Assembly: GCA_913043905.1 (NCBI GenBank)
Contig: CAJWNQ010000011.1
Coordinates: 1 to 53,493 of the forward strand
Length of the DNA: 53,493 nucleotides
Source of the DNA: an uncultured Paracoccaceae bacterium
Lineage (GTDB): Bacteria; Pseudomonadota; Alphaproteobacteria; Rhodobacterales; Rhodobacteraceae
Reading direction: 5' to 3'
Under the pieces are notes generated by a model that was given only the letters and a program-made list of their open reading frames with translations, was not told the DNA's origin and did no database searches. A program made the translations under genes and the position numbers. How positions within the stretch are numbered: the stretch's first letter is position 1; each line of letters starts with the position of its first letter. Positions 45,096 through 53,493 of the stretch are shown in pieces.

Positions 45096-45863
45096 ATGCC
45101 ATTTCAAAAAATCGAACTCGACCGAGTAGCAGTTAATGTCATATCACAAATTGAGCAATTAATTCTGCGCGGTATAATACGACCTGGCGAACGGCTTCCA
45201 TCTGAGCGCGATCTTGCAGAGCGTATGGGTGTTTCACGCCCATCACTTCGAGAAGCCATTTCTTTGCTTCAAGACAAAGGCCTGTTAACCACTAAAGCTA
45301 ATGCTGGTGTTTTTGTTGCAGAGCTTTTAGGCGCTCCATTTTCAGTACCATTAACAGATTTATTTTCTACACATGATGAAGCAGTCTTTGATTATATATC
45401 TTTTAGAAGCGATTTAGAGGGCATGGCAGCAGAACGTGCTGCAAACTTAGGTTCCGAAACTGATCTCAAAGTGATCAAAGCTATATTTGATAAAATGCAA
45501 GCGGTGCACGAACTAAAAGATCCAGATCAAGAAGCTTCTTTGGATGCTGAATTCCATATGGCAATCATTGAAGCATCCCATAATGTATTCTTATTGCACA
45601 TGGTTAGATCTATGTTTGAAATGCTGAAAAAAGGTGTGTTTTACAACCGTCAAATTATGTTTAGCCGCCATACTACTCGTGGCGCTCTATTAGAGCAACA
45701 TAGAGCAATATGTAATGCTATTCAAAACCGCAACCCGAAGGCAGCACGTAAGGCTGCAGAAGATCACATGGATTTTATTAAAGCCTGTATGGAAGAGGTA
45801 AAGAAAGCTGAAGCTAACGAAATGATAGCAAAACTTCGTCTTGATCACACTGAAACTAACTAA
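45096..45863 (+). CDS. GntR-family (FadR/FCD) transcriptional regulator
   Basis: A 255-residue regulator. The winged HTH (about 8-75) has PGERLPSERDLAERMGVSRPSLREAISLLQDKGLL, and the FCD domain has LDAEFHMAIIEASHN with metal-type Asp/His residues plus RHTTRGALLEQHRAICNAI. This resembles PdhR/LldR-type regulators of pyruvate or lactate metabolism, although no target gene is adjacent. GGAGAG lies 6 bases before the ATG. A bidirectional terminator separates it from the ATP synthase genes. Confidence 0.88.
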   Translation: MPFQKIELDRVAVNVISQIEQLILRGIIRPGERLPSERDLAERMGVSRPSLREAISLLQDKGLLTTKANAGVFVAELLGAPFSVPLTDLFSTHDEAVFDYISFRSDLEGMAAERAANLGSETDLKVIKAIFDKMQAVHELKDPDQEASLDAEFHMAIIEASHNVFLLHMVRSMFEMLKKGVFYNRQIMFSRHTTRGALLEQHRAICNAIQNRNPKAARKAAEDHMDFIKACMEEVKKAEANEMIAKLRLDHTETN

Positions 45864-45878
45864 GTATTGATTCTATAA

Positions 45879-45914
45879 AAAAGCCCTACCAATCATATAG
45901 GCCAATAGGGCTTT
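45879..45914. terminator. Bidirectional terminator between gntR and atpF
   Basis: Arms AAAGCCCTA (45880-45888) and TAGGGCTTT (45906-45914) form a perfect 9-bp stem with a 17-base loop. A-rich sequence before and T-rich sequence after allow it to work for both convergent transcripts. Confidence 0.82.
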
Positions 45915-45935
45915 AAAATTCTCAATTACTTAAAT

Positions 45936-46493
45936 TCAGTGTAGTTTATCTCCCGCATCTTTAATTGCAGTATCGATTAAATTGTTAGCATCCGAAGCCT
46001 TCATCTCTGAAGCAATAACATCTTTTGCAGCGGCTATAGCTATAGATACGGCAGCATCTTTTACTTCTTTTACGGCTGCTGACTGGGCAGATACAATCTG
46101 ATCTTCAGCGGCAGCTAAACGACGCTTAATAGAAACTTTTAAACTTTCCTTAGCAACTACAGCAGCTAACTTTGCTTCTTCTTTAGCATTAGCTACAATC
46201 TGATCAGCTTGAGTTTGAACTTCTTTTTGTTTGCGCTCATATTCAGCTAAAATGCTTTGTGCTTCTTCGCGCAAAGAACGTGCTTCATCCAATTCAGATT
46301 GAATACCTTTAGCGCGCTCATCTAGCATGCCACTTATTGTGCCTGGTACTTTAAGATATACAAGTAAACCTATGAATAACAAGAAAGCTAACAGTACAAC
46401 AAAATTTGTATTGTTAAGCGAGATAAAGGGACCAGAAGCAGCAAAAACAGGGCTTGCTGATAAGGCTAACAGTGATGTCAGAGTAATTCGCAT
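45936..46493 (-). CDS. atpF: ATP synthase F0 subunit b
   Basis: Peripheral-stalk subunit of the proton ATP synthase, 185 residues. It has a signal-like N-terminus (about 1-19) then a membrane segment (NFVVLLAFLLFIGLLVYLKV, about 30-49), followed by a long charged coiled coil with DEARSLREEAQSILAEYERKQKEVQ. Alphaproteobacteria carry two b-type genes; this is the distal one (b), and the one upstream is b'. The 4-base spacing to atpF' indicates coupling. Confidence 0.92.
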   Translation of the reverse strand: MRITLTSLLALSASPVFAASGPFISLNNTNFVVLLAFLLFIGLLVYLKVPGTISGMLDERAKGIQSELDEARSLREEAQSILAEYERKQKEVQTQADQIVANAKEEAKLAAVVAKESLKVSIKRRLAAAEDQIVSAQSAAVKEVKDAAVSIAIAAAKDVIASEMKASDANNLIDTAIKDAGDKLH

Positions 46494-46497
46494 CGGA

Positions 46498-47034
46498 TTA
46501 ACCTTTCATACGGGCAGCAACAGCTGCTTTAATAGTTTTTGCATCACTAGTACCTGGCATCATTGCTTTCACAATATCTGCCGCAGTAGAGTTGGCAACT
46601 TCTTGAACAGATTTAATTGCACTTTCGCGAATTTCACCAATGGCTTTTTCAGATTCTGCTGCTTTAGACGCTATTTCCGAATCTGCTTTAGCAATTGCTT
46701 TATCTAGATCTTTTTGAATTTCAGATTTTGCTTCATTAACAATATTACCAGCATGCGCTCTAGCCTCAGCCAATGCTAAATTATAAACATTTTCTGCGTT
46801 TACAGCAGCACGTTTCATCTCTTCAGCTTTGTCAAGATCACGCTGTATGGCACCTTGTCGTTCAGTCAAAACTGTTGCTATGCGAGGTAATGCAACTCGG
46901 CTAAGAATAAGATATAAGACAACTAGTGTTATAAATAACCAAAATATTTGATTTGGAAACGTACTAAAGTCCAGCTGAGGCATTCCTGGTGCAGATTCCG
47001 CGCCATTTGCTGTGCCGGTTGTAGTATCAGCCAT
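46498..47034 (-). CDS. atpF': ATP synthase F0 subunit b'
   Basis: Second peripheral-stalk subunit. The ATG at 47034 has GGAG 8 bases upstream and gives 178 residues (MADTTTGTANGAESAPG); a frame 17 codons longer runs into the hairpin before the gene. The membrane segment is IFWLFITLVVLYLILSRVALPRI (about 35-57) and a coiled coil follows (ERQGAIQRDLDKAEEMKRAA). The b and b' pair forms a heterodimer in photosynthetic bacteria and alphaproteobacteria. Confidence 0.92.
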   Translation of the reverse strand: MADTTTGTANGAESAPGMPQLDFSTFPNQIFWLFITLVVLYLILSRVALPRIATVLTERQGAIQRDLDKAEEMKRAAVNAENVYNLALAEARAHAGNIVNEAKSEIQKDLDKAIAKADSEIASKAAESEKAIGEIRESAIKSVQEVANSTAADIVKAMMPGTSDAKTIKAAVAARMKG

Positions 47035-47054
47035 TATGTTCTCCAATTGGAAAA

Positions 47055-47078
47055 GCGAGTGGGGAGAACCCCACTCGC
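47055..47078 (-). terminator. Strong intercistronic hairpin (attenuator) between atpE and atpF'
   Basis: Perfect 10-bp arms GCGAGTGGGG (47055-47064) and CCCCACTCGC (47069-47078) with a 4-base loop (TTCT on the minus strand) are followed by TTTTCC. A weaker stem AGTGTG/CACACT (47088-47109) precedes it. As a partial terminator or RNase barrier it would favour the c-subunit message over b and b'. Confidence 0.75.
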
Positions 47079-47119
47079 GTATCACTTAGTGTGAGAAAAC
47101 CCACACACTCTCTATTTGC

Positions 47120-47356
47120 TTAAACCGCAAACATTAATAGTAATGCTACTAGGAATGAGAAAATACCTAAAGCTTCAGCAAACGCTATGCCAATAAACAA
47201 AGTTGCTGTTTGCGCTCCAGCTGCTGCTGGATTACGAAGTGCGCCTGACAGGAAGTTACCTGCAACAGTACCAACACCGATACCGGCACCACCCATACCA
47301 ATACAAGCTAGACCTGCTCCAATGTACTGCCCCAATTCTGCGATATTACCTTCCAT
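47120..47356 (-). CDS. atpE: ATP synthase F0 subunit c
   Basis: Ring-forming proteolipid of 78 residues with two membrane helices (about 9-33 and 50-77). The polar loop is [11 protein letters not shown] with the RNP motif, and the ion-carrying carboxylate is Glu61 ([10 protein letters not shown]). The helix lacks the Q/E-S-T set of sodium-binding c subunits, so it should carry protons. The glycine-rich first helix ([12 protein letters not shown]) allows tight ring packing. Confidence 0.96.
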   Translation of the reverse strand: MEGNIAELGQYIGAGLACIGMGGAGIGVGTVAGNFLSGALRNPAAAGAQTATLFIGIAFAEALGIFSFLVALLLMFAV

Positions 47357-47402
47357 GACGATTTCTCCTTTTGATGGAATAGATATAATAATTGTTCAAA
47401 CG

Positions 47403-48155
47403 TTAGTGGCTCGGATGCAAAGCATCATTAAGATACACACACGTCAAAATAGTGAAAACATAAGCTTGAATACCAGCAACCAGCACCTCTAGCCCATATA
47501 CAGCTGTAATAGATATAATTGGTAATGCCGCCCAAATACCTAATGCACCTGCAAAACCTGCGAATACTTTAATCACTGCATGACCAGCCATTACGTTACC
47601 CGCAAGACGAATAGAGTGGCTTACTGGGCGGACAAAGTATGAAATTAATTCAATTATAGCCAAAATGGGGCGTAACGCTAACGGCGCCGATGATACCCAA
47701 AACAAGCCAAGAAATTTCATTCCGTTTTTATAAAAACCGTAGATAGTAACTGTCAAAAATACACCCATTGCCAGACAAGCTGTTACAGCAATATGAGAAG
47801 TTGTTGTGAACGACATTGGCAATAAGCCAAGAAAGTTGGATACTAAAACAAATATAAATAGAGTGAAAATGTATGGAAAGAATTTTAGACCCTCTTTACC
47901 AGCCACATCTTCAATCATTTTGTATACGAAGCCGTATGCCATTTCAGCAATTGATTGCATACGTGTTGGTATTATCGCACGCTTTCGCGTACCTACAACT
48001 AACAGCAAGACAACTGCTAAAATAGCAAGTCCCATCCAAAGTGTAGCATTTGTAAAGCTATACCAATGAATTGGGCCGTCACCAAACAATGACTTAATTT
48101 CGAACTGATCCATTGGATGGATGTTGAAACCATTACCAGCTTCTTCTTTAGCCAC
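47403..48155 (-). CDS. atpB: ATP synthase F0 subunit a
   Basis: Proton-channel subunit of 250 residues with about 5-6 membrane segments. The essential Arg lies in [20 protein letters not shown] (about 190-208). [26 protein letters not shown] and the C-terminal [21 protein letters not shown] are conserved. It follows atpI by 25 bases and precedes atpE by 46 bases. Confidence 0.95.
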   Translation of the reverse strand: MAKEEAGNGFNIHPMDQFEIKSLFGDGPIHWYSFTNATLWMGLAILAVVLLLVVGTRKRAIIPTRMQSIAEMAYGFVYKMIEDVAGKEGLKFFPYIFTLFIFVLVSNFLGLLPMSFTTTSHIAVTACLAMGVFLTVTIYGFYKNGMKFLGLFWVSSAPLALRPILAIIELISYFVRPVSHSIRLAGNVMAGHAVIKVFAGFAGALGIWAALPIISITAVYGLEVLVAGIQAYVFTILTCVYLNDALHPSH

Positions 48156-48180
48156 GGGCTTATTCCTTCTTCTCTAACAA

Positions 48181-48537
48181 CTAAGTTTCGTCGTCATACA
48201 TCTCTGCTTTACCAGATGGAGGCGTCACACCATCCAACATCGAATTCTTTCTTTGAACCTCAGCTGCAGTACGCATCATAGTGCGCACTCCAGCAGCAAA
48301 GCCCAACATCGTGAATAAGATCAGAAACCATGGCAGCGAGCCAAACAGATTATCTAGACCATATCCAATTCCAAGTCCCATGAGCATTCCCACAACCAAC
48401 TCAGTTACCATCCGCCAACCCATTTGCGCTCCTGAGTAGTGGTTTTCATGCGCGGGCTCTGGTTCAGAACGTTTACGCTTTGCCACCAACTTTTTATTCA
48501 ACTCATCGAGACGTTTTGGGTCGATTGGATCAGCCAT
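48181..48537 (-). CDS. atpI: ATP synthase assembly protein AtpI
   Basis: A 118-residue membrane protein with two helices (about 41-60 and 66-86; MVTELVVGMLMGLGIGYGLD and LPWFLILFTMLGFAAGVRTM), the AtpI/Gca1-like family. The ATG at 48537 has GAGG upstream; a GTG two codons earlier is less likely. It is the first gene of the F0 operon, and AtpI aids c-ring assembly. Confidence 0.88.
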   Translation of the reverse strand: MADPIDPKRLDELNKKLVAKRKRSEPEPAHENHYSGAQMGWRMVTELVVGMLMGLGIGYGLDNLFGSLPWFLILFTMLGFAAGVRTMMRTAAEVQRKNSMLDGVTPPSGKAEMYDDET

Positions 48538-48840
48538 AAACACCTCACTTTAAACAACTGGGGATAGTTCAGGATGTAATAGGCCGAGACCCTCTTAGAG
48601 TCAACGAATTTAACTATATAGTTAAATAGACTATCTAGCTGATAAATTTACATTTAATTCTATATATATAGTTTAAATTCCAACAAATTAAAACTCGTTA
48701 TATAGAATTAGTATAAATTTTATATTCAACCTTTTGGTTGATAAACAATATTTCATAAAACTTATAATGTGCGTATTTTATTAAATGGGTTATTTAATCC
48801 AACAGTTGACCTTTAAGTTAGATAAAAGATAGTGAAGTTT
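48538..48840. promoter_or_regulatory. Divergent promoter region between atpI and arsR with a 20-bp palindrome
   Basis: ATTTAACTATATAGTTAAAT at 48608-48627 is a perfect 20-bp palindrome. A looser relative, CTATATATATAGTTT, follows about 35 bases on. AT-rich palindromes of this kind are typical operators of ArsR-family repressors, so autoregulation is likely, and the site is about 70 bases upstream of atpI. The rest of the gap is AT-rich with no gene. Confidence 0.55.
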
Positions 48841-49170
48841 ATGACACACAACCTAGATCAAACCTTCGCTTCTCTTGGTGACCCAACACGCCGCCAGATT
48901 TTAATAATGTTATTAGAGGATGATATGGCTGTAACTGACGTTGCTGAACCATTTGGCATATCGTTGGCTGCAATATCAAAGCATCTACAGATTTTGACTA
49001 GAGCCGGGCTCATATCACAGGAAAAACGTGGCCGTGTAATATGGTGTAAATTACAAATGCACGCAATGCGCGACGCAGCAATATGGATGGAAAGTTTTGG
49101 CCAATTGGAGCAAGTCAATCTAGACATTTTTGAAGCATTTCTTAAAGATCAAAAAATTCAAGTTGATTAG
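48841..49170 (+). CDS. ArsR-family transcriptional regulator
   Basis: A 109-residue winged-HTH protein. ASLGDPTRRQILIMLLEDDMAVTDVAEPFGISLAAISKHLQIL (about 10-53) is a typical ArsR HTH, followed by the wing ISQEKRGRVIWCKL. Only one Cys is present and no CxxC or CVC metal site, so it is not a metal sensor of the SmtB/ArsR type by sequence. No SRPBCC-domain partner, the usual neighbour of this subgroup, follows. The ATG at 48841 was preferred to a GTG three codons earlier. Confidence 0.85.
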   Translation: MTHNLDQTFASLGDPTRRQILIMLLEDDMAVTDVAEPFGISLAAISKHLQILTRAGLISQEKRGRVIWCKLQMHAMRDAAIWMESFGQLEQVNLDIFEAFLKDQKIQVD

Positions 49171-49178
49171 TTAATTTT

Positions 49179-49194
49179 AAAGTGGACCCGCTTT
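49179..49194. terminator. Weak hairpin between convergent arsR and ytoQ
   Basis: AAAGTG-GACC-CGCTTT forms a 6-bp stem with one G-U pair and is followed on the plus strand by a pyrimidine-rich ATTCTTCTC. It may end the arsR message. Confidence 0.4.
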
Positions 49195-49222
49195 ATTCTT
49201 CTCGCTTAATGCGCATAATATT

Positions 49223-49672
49223 TTATTTTATTAATGACCCATCAAGAACATAACGTAAAATTTGTGCAACTTGCTCAGACGTTTCTACAACAGCTAATGC
49301 AGCCGCATCAATTTCTTTTAAAGGGTGTTGGTGTTCTGGCTGATGCATCACAATAATAGATTTCCCCAGAGCACACGCCTGGCCAGCATCAAACGCAGCA
49401 TTCCATTGTTTATATTTTTCACCAAATCGAACAACAACAATATCAGCATCGCCTATTGCTTTGCGCGTACGAATTGCATTTAATTTAGCACCTTTATTGT
49501 CATGCCAAAATTTATTATTTTCAGCGCCCATAATGGCTACGCCACAATCGTCTGATGTGTCATGGTCCGTGACTGGAGCAGAAAATTCTACGTTTAGACC
49601 TACACAGCCCGCTGCAATTTCTTCGCGCCAATTAGAGTGAATTTCACCTGCTAAATATACATTTAATACCAT
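49223..49672 (-). CDS. ytoQ: YtoQ family protein
   Basis: A 149-residue protein related to nucleoside 2-deoxyribosyltransferase-like folds. NVYLAGEIHSNWREEI at the start, then FSAPVTDHDTSDDCGVAIMG and ADIVVVRFGEKYKQWNAAFDAGQACALGKSIIV, are the family's conserved segments. The function is not established. Its ATG begins one base after the pheT stop, so it is translated with pheST; that link to phenylalanyl-tRNA synthetase is positional only. Confidence 0.85.
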   Translation of the reverse strand: MVLNVYLAGEIHSNWREEIAAGCVGLNVEFSAPVTDHDTSDDCGVAIMGAENNKFWHDNKGAKLNAIRTRKAIGDADIVVVRFGEKYKQWNAAFDAGQACALGKSIIVMHQPEHQHPLKEIDAAALAVVETSEQVAQILRYVLDGSLIK

Positions 49673-49673
49673 G

Positions 49674-52088
49674 TTAACCCCTTAAAACTCCACCAGTTAC
49701 TTTAGCAACCTTGTCAATTATTTTAGCAGATACTGTTTCAATATCCTTATCAGTCAGAGTTGCATCTATTGGTTGTAATTTAATAGTGATTGCTATGGAT
49801 TTTTTACCTTCACCCATCTGCGCCTCTGCTTTTGACCCCTCAAAAACGTCAAATATAGATGCACCCAAAATCAGTGCTTTATCAGCACCTTTAGCAGCAT
49901 TTAGCAATGTTAAGGCTTCTATTTGAGTATCTACAACAAAAGCAAAATCACGATCAACCGCTTGCAAATCGCTGACCTTTAAAGCTGCGCGCGTTGATGT
50001 TTTTTGTTTTGGCTGTGGTGGGTTTTCCAAATGAATTGCAAATGCTACTGCTGGCCCTTTAATGTGAAAGGCATCAATAACCTTTGGATGTAATTCACCA
50101 AAAGCACACATCACATTTTTTGGACCCAATGAAAGCTTGCCCGATCGTCCAGGATGCCACCATGCCTTGGCTCCTCGTAAAACCATCAGTTTCTCTGGCG
50201 CTCCGATTGCAGATAAAATTGCCTCTGCATCTGCTTTTGCGTCAAAAGTATCAACTGAACGGCGTGCGCCATGTGCATCTCGAGGGCCCGTGTGCCCAAT
50301 TAATAAACCTGTAGCTAAAAGTTCTTGTTCCTCAGGTTCACCTCCATGAAAAACAGGCCCAACTTCAAATAAAGCCATGTCCATTATGCCACGCGCTTGA
50401 TTTCGTTGAGCAGCCTGTAAAAGGCCAGGCAACAATGATGGGCGCATATGACTCATATCTGAAGAGATTGGATTACCAATCATAACAGCATCACTGCCAC
50501 CACCGAACAACTCTGCAGATACCTGATCAATGAATGAGTATGTTACACACTCATTATATCCTAGTGACGCAATAGTACGCCGCGCCAGAGCTTCTCGCCG
50601 TTGCATAGCCGTCAAAATAGGTTTTGGGATTCCATCAGACAATCGCGGCAATGGTACTCCTACCAATTTGGTCAATGACGCAATTCGCGCAACCTCTTCC
50701 ACGAGGTCCGCAGAACCAAGCACATCAGGACGCCAGCTGGGCACATGGGCTTGATCGCCTTCAATCACAAAACCTAAATCAGTCAAATATTTTACTTGAT
50801 TTTTAGCAGATATTTCCATTCCAACTAATGATTTTACTCGATCAGTATCTAATGTGTATGAACGCGATACATCTGGAACTGTACCTGCAACAATCATTTC
50901 AGACGCATCACCACCTGCAAACTTTTGAATCATTGCAGTTGCATGATCACAACCATTTGGAGTGAATACAGGATCAACACCACGCTCAAATCGATAACGT
51001 GCGTCAGAATTAATTTTTAACTTACGTCCTGTTATAGCAATTTGCGTTGGGTTCCAGTAGGCACTTTCAACGAATACATTTACAGTATTTTCATCACAAC
51101 CAGCGGCTAAGCCACCCATAATACCTGCAATACTTTCAACACCATTATCATCAGAAATAACCATCATGCCTTTTTGTAGTGTATATTCCTTATCGTCTAA
51201 GGCAGTTATCACTTCACCACCTTTGGCTCGGTGAATACATAGATTACCAACAATTTTATCCATATCAAAAACATGTAGTGGTCGGTTGCGGTCATAAGTA
51301 TAATAATTAGTTACATCGACTAACAATGAAATTGGGCGTAATCCAATAGCACGTAAGGCTGATTGAAGCCAAGATGGACTAGGGCCATTTTTGACACCTT
51401 TAATTACTCGACCTATAAAAACAGGGCAGCCATCCAATGTATCATCATCAATTTTAATCTGTAAATCAGACGTAAACTTTGGATCTATTGGAGCAACTAA
51501 ATCACGTTTAATTAGTGTACCCAAACCGCGTGCAGCTAGATCACGAGCTATTCCACGGACACCAAGTGCATCTGGTCGATTTGGCGTAATCGCAATTTCA
51601 ATTATAGGGTCAACAGTTTCAGGTCGATTACTAATCAAATAATCAGTAAACTTAGAGCCCACTTCAGGTTTACCATCCAGCTCAATAATTCCATCGTGTT
51701 CGTCTGATAATTCCATCTCACGCTCGGAAGCCATCATGCCATATGATTCAATGCCACGGATCTTACCAACCCCAATTGTTATATCCAAGCCAGGAACATA
51801 AACTCCAGGCTTTGCAACAACTACATAAATACCCTCACGCGCATTTGGTGCCCCACAAATAATTTGTAGCTCACCTTCATCAGTATCAACCTTACATACT
51901 CGCAATTTATCTGCATCAGGATGCTTTGCAGCATGATTTATATAACCAATCGTAAAGTCTGATAATTTATCAAGTGGGTTTACAACCTCTTCAACTTCTA
52001 ACCCTAGGTCAGTTAATGCATACAAAATATCATCTAGAGATGCCTCTGTTTTAAGATGCTCTTTAAGCCAAGATAATGTAAATTTCAT
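49674..52088 (-). CDS. pheT: Phenylalanyl-tRNA synthetase beta subunit
   Basis: An 804-residue subunit of the (alpha-beta)2 enzyme that charges tRNA-Phe. Domains in order: N-terminal tRNA-binding EMAP-like domain (about 40-150; GYINHAAKHPDADKLRVCKVD, ICGAPNAREGI), B3/B4 editing domain (about 215-390), B5 (about 410-475), catalytic-like core (about 480-700) and C-terminal FDX-ACB anticodon-binding domain (about 710-804; LQAVDRDFAFVVD). The length fits the usual 790-810 residues. It is separated from pheS by 185 bases, unusually wide for this gene pair. Confidence 0.95.
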   Translation of the reverse strand: MKFTLSWLKEHLKTEASLDDILYALTDLGLEVEEVVNPLDKLSDFTIGYINHAAKHPDADKLRVCKVDTDEGELQIICGAPNAREGIYVVVAKPGVYVPGLDITIGVGKIRGIESYGMMASEREMELSDEHDGIIELDGKPEVGSKFTDYLISNRPETVDPIIEIAITPNRPDALGVRGIARDLAARGLGTLIKRDLVAPIDPKFTSDLQIKIDDDTLDGCPVFIGRVIKGVKNGPSPSWLQSALRAIGLRPISLLVDVTNYYTYDRNRPLHVFDMDKIVGNLCIHRAKGGEVITALDDKEYTLQKGMMVISDDNGVESIAGIMGGLAAGCDENTVNVFVESAYWNPTQIAITGRKLKINSDARYRFERGVDPVFTPNGCDHATAMIQKFAGGDASEMIVAGTVPDVSRSYTLDTDRVKSLVGMEISAKNQVKYLTDLGFVIEGDQAHVPSWRPDVLGSADLVEEVARIASLTKLVGVPLPRLSDGIPKPILTAMQRREALARRTIASLGYNECVTYSFIDQVSAELFGGGSDAVMIGNPISSDMSHMRPSLLPGLLQAAQRNQARGIMDMALFEVGPVFHGGEPEEQELLATGLLIGHTGPRDAHGARRSVDTFDAKADAEAILSAIGAPEKLMVLRGAKAWWHPGRSGKLSLGPKNVMCAFGELHPKVIDAFHIKGPAVAFAIHLENPPQPKQKTSTRAALKVSDLQAVDRDFAFVVDTQIEALTLLNAAKGADKALILGASIFDVFEGSKAEAQMGEGKKSIAITIKLQPIDATLTDKDIETVSAKIIDKVAKVTGGVLRG

Positions 52089-52115
52089 AGGTCTACCGTA
52101 TATAGATTTTTATTA

Positions 52116-52193
52116 TGATTTGGTTAAACGAAAGCGCGTAGAAAGGGAAGGCTTCTCGCCATACTCAATATTTCCAACACTTTCTAAAGTAGC
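52116..52193 (-). pseudogene. Possible gene remnant between pheS and pheT
   Basis: Read on the minus strand, a stretch of about 26 codons gives ATLESVGNIEYGEKPSLS then TRFRLTKS and ends in two stop codons (52110-52115). It has richer GC and more coding-like codons than the rest of the gap, but no start codon; the frame closes upstream at a TAA near 52246. It may be the tail of a small gene lost from the pheS-pheT interval. I do not recognise the family. Confidence 0.3.
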
Positions 52194-52273
52194 AATATAA
52201 ATTATAAATTTATTAAAAACTAAAATGTTTATTATGAAGATTTCTTAGGAACTCCCTAAAAATATATCACCTA

Positions 52274-53356
52274 TTAACGATTAATTCCATCATGCAGATT
52301 AGGCGTATCTAAACTTGCAAAGCCATAGTGACGCAACCAACGCAAATCACTATCAAAAAATGCTCGTAAATCTGGGATCCCGTATTTAAGCATTGCCAAA
52401 CGATCAATACCCATACCAAAAGCAAAACCTTGGTAAATATTAGTATCAATACCACCTGCAGTTAAAACTTTGGGGTGTACCATTCCAGAGCCAAGTATTT
52501 CCATCCAGTCATCACCTTCGCCAATCTTTAGCTGACCCCCAGCCCAAGAACAGCGTATGTCCACCTCTGCGCTTGGTTCAGTAAATGGAAAGTGTGACGC
52601 ACGAAAGCGAAGCTCAATGTCATCTACTTGAAAAAATACACGGCAAAATTCTTCAAGGGTCCATTTCAAGTTTGCCATTGAAATATTTCTATCAATACAC
52701 ATACCCTCATATTGATGAAACATTGGTGTATGTGTTTGATCATAGTCTGCGCGATAGACTCGGCCAGGACAGATAATTCGGCACGGTGCACCATGCGTTT
52801 CTAAATGACGGATTTGTACTGGGCTTGTGTGCGTACGCAAGACATGAGCAGGACGTTCATCTGCAACGTCGCGATGCATATAGAACGTATCATGTTCCTG
52901 ACGCGCTGGATGTTCAGGCGCTATGTTTAGCGCATCAAAATTATAATAATCATTTTCAATTTGCGGACCTTCAGCTACTGAGAAGCCTAAGGATGCAAAG
53001 ATAGCAACAATTTCTTCTGTTACTTGTGAAATAGGGTGTAGCGTTCCCTGGCGACGCGGGCGCCCAGCCATAGATACGTCAAGCCATTCAGATTGCAGTC
53101 GCTCATCTAAAGCTGCATCAGAAAGTGCTATCTTTTTAGCTATCAATGCAGAATTTATTTCATCTTTTAAGGCATTCAAAGCAGGGCCTGCCACTTGTCG
53201 TTCTTCTGGGGTCATTTTTCCCAGTTCACGCATCTTTAAACTAATTTCACCTTTTTTACCTACTGCCATCACACGCAAATTTTCAAGCGTAGCTTCATCT
53301 ACTGCACCAGATACAGCGCTTAGATATTTTAATTTAAGGGCGTTAAGAGCGTCCAT
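52274..53356 (-). CDS. pheS: Phenylalanyl-tRNA synthetase alpha subunit
   Basis: A 360-residue class II synthetase subunit with a coiled N-terminal region (about 1-95; [21 protein letters not shown]) and a catalytic core. Motif 2 is visible as [24 protein letters not shown] near residue 205, and motif 3 as [24 protein letters not shown] near 309-332. [13 protein letters not shown] is the conserved phenylalanine-site segment. It heads pheS-pheT-ytoQ. Confidence 0.95.
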   Translation of the reverse strand: MDALNALKLKYLSAVSGAVDEATLENLRVMAVGKKGEISLKMRELGKMTPEERQVAGPALNALKDEINSALIAKKIALSDAALDERLQSEWLDVSMAGRPRRQGTLHPISQVTEEIVAIFASLGFSVAEGPQIENDYYNFDALNIAPEHPARQEHDTFYMHRDVADERPAHVLRTHTSPVQIRHLETHGAPCRIICPGRVYRADYDQTHTPMFHQYEGMCIDRNISMANLKWTLEEFCRVFFQVDDIELRFRASHFPFTEPSAEVDIRCSWAGGQLKIGEGDDWMEILGSGMVHPKVLTAGGIDTNIYQGFAFGMGIDRLAMLKYGIPDLRAFFDSDLRWLRHYGFASLDTPNLHDGINR

Positions 53357-53402
53357 GATTATGTCCTTTTAATTGTTAAATTAAGTATCACAACAGCCCT
53401 TA

Positions 53403-53420
53403 AATGCAAGTGTTTGCATT
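53403..53420. repeat. Short inverted repeat upstream of pheS
   Basis: AATGCAA-GTGT-TTGCATT is a perfect 7-bp inverted repeat about 47 bases upstream of pheS. It may be a weak terminator or attenuator of the gene upstream (outside the window) or an operator; no clear T-run follows. Confidence 0.35.
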
Positions 53421-53493
53421 ACAAATTATAATTCAATACTAATCAGTAAATTTTAAATAAATATTAATGCTATTATTTTAGCACTAGATAAAT

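Noticed and set aside
1-53493. CRISPR arrays, prophage, tRNA or rRNA genes, defence islands
   Set aside because: No regularly spaced repeats, phage structural genes, tRNA-like cloverleaf or nuclease/methylase clusters were seen on reading the window.

Overview
The window looks like chromosomal DNA of a low-GC, free-living marine alphaproteobacterium, most probably Rhodobacterales (roseobacter-type). The evidence is the F0 operon atpI-atpB-atpE-atpF'-atpF standing apart from the F1 genes, the many ABC, TRAP and TTT solute transporters, glcDEF, and protein sequences typical of roseobacters in an AT-rich background. This placement is an inference; there is no rRNA or tRNA gene here to fix it. 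Most genes are on the minus strand.

Layout. 1-0.95 kb: glucokinase. 1.2-9.1 kb: a purine or nucleoside uptake and salvage block (BMP-type ABC transporter, NCS2 permease, 8-oxoguanine-deaminase-like hydrolase). 9.2-14.5 kb: a sulfatase-family hydrolase, ilvD and, on the plus strand, a succinate-semialdehyde dehydrogenase. 14.5-21.5 kb: hsp20 with a probable RNA-thermometer leader, a secreted trypsin-like protease, the glycolate oxidase genes glcDEF, a DUF1285 protein and a YdcF-type protein. 21.7-30.3 kb: a sugar-acid operon with tctCBA tripartite uptake, a GntR regulator, a PdxA2-like dehydrogenase, an enolase-superfamily dehydratase, an L-2-keto-3-deoxyarabonate dehydratase-like lyase and 2-oxoglutarate semialdehyde dehydrogenase. 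It predicts conversion of an L-pentonate (L-lyxonate or L-arabinonate) to 2-oxoglutarate. 30.35-30.56 kb: a relic of an IS1595-family transposase. 30.6-36.8 kb: a LacI-controlled operon with a TAXI-type TRAP transporter, an HpcH/HpaI aldolase and an HpsN/HisD-like dehydrogenase.

36.9-45.9 kb: mostly housekeeping genes: an EamA exporter, a DUF2938 protein, polA, a small CHCC zinc-finger protein, a HIT protein, a PfkB kinase, nth, ogt, an OmpA-type lipoprotein and a second GntR regulator. 45.9-48.5 kb: the F0 part of ATP synthase. 48.6-53.4 kb: an ArsR regulator, ytoQ, pheT and pheS.

Regulatory signals read directly from the sequence include hairpins placed just after the high-demand gene of three operons (atpE, tctC and the TAXI receptor gene), three related palindromes upstream of the TAXI operon, a UxuR-like TGGTATACCA palindrome upstream of tctC, a 20-bp palindrome between atpI and arsR, and a predicted SD-sequestering leader of hsp20. 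A 56-codon reading frame fits exactly between tctA and gntR. No CRISPR array, prophage or defence system was seen. The two carbon-source islands, with the IS relic between them, are the accessory part of the window.
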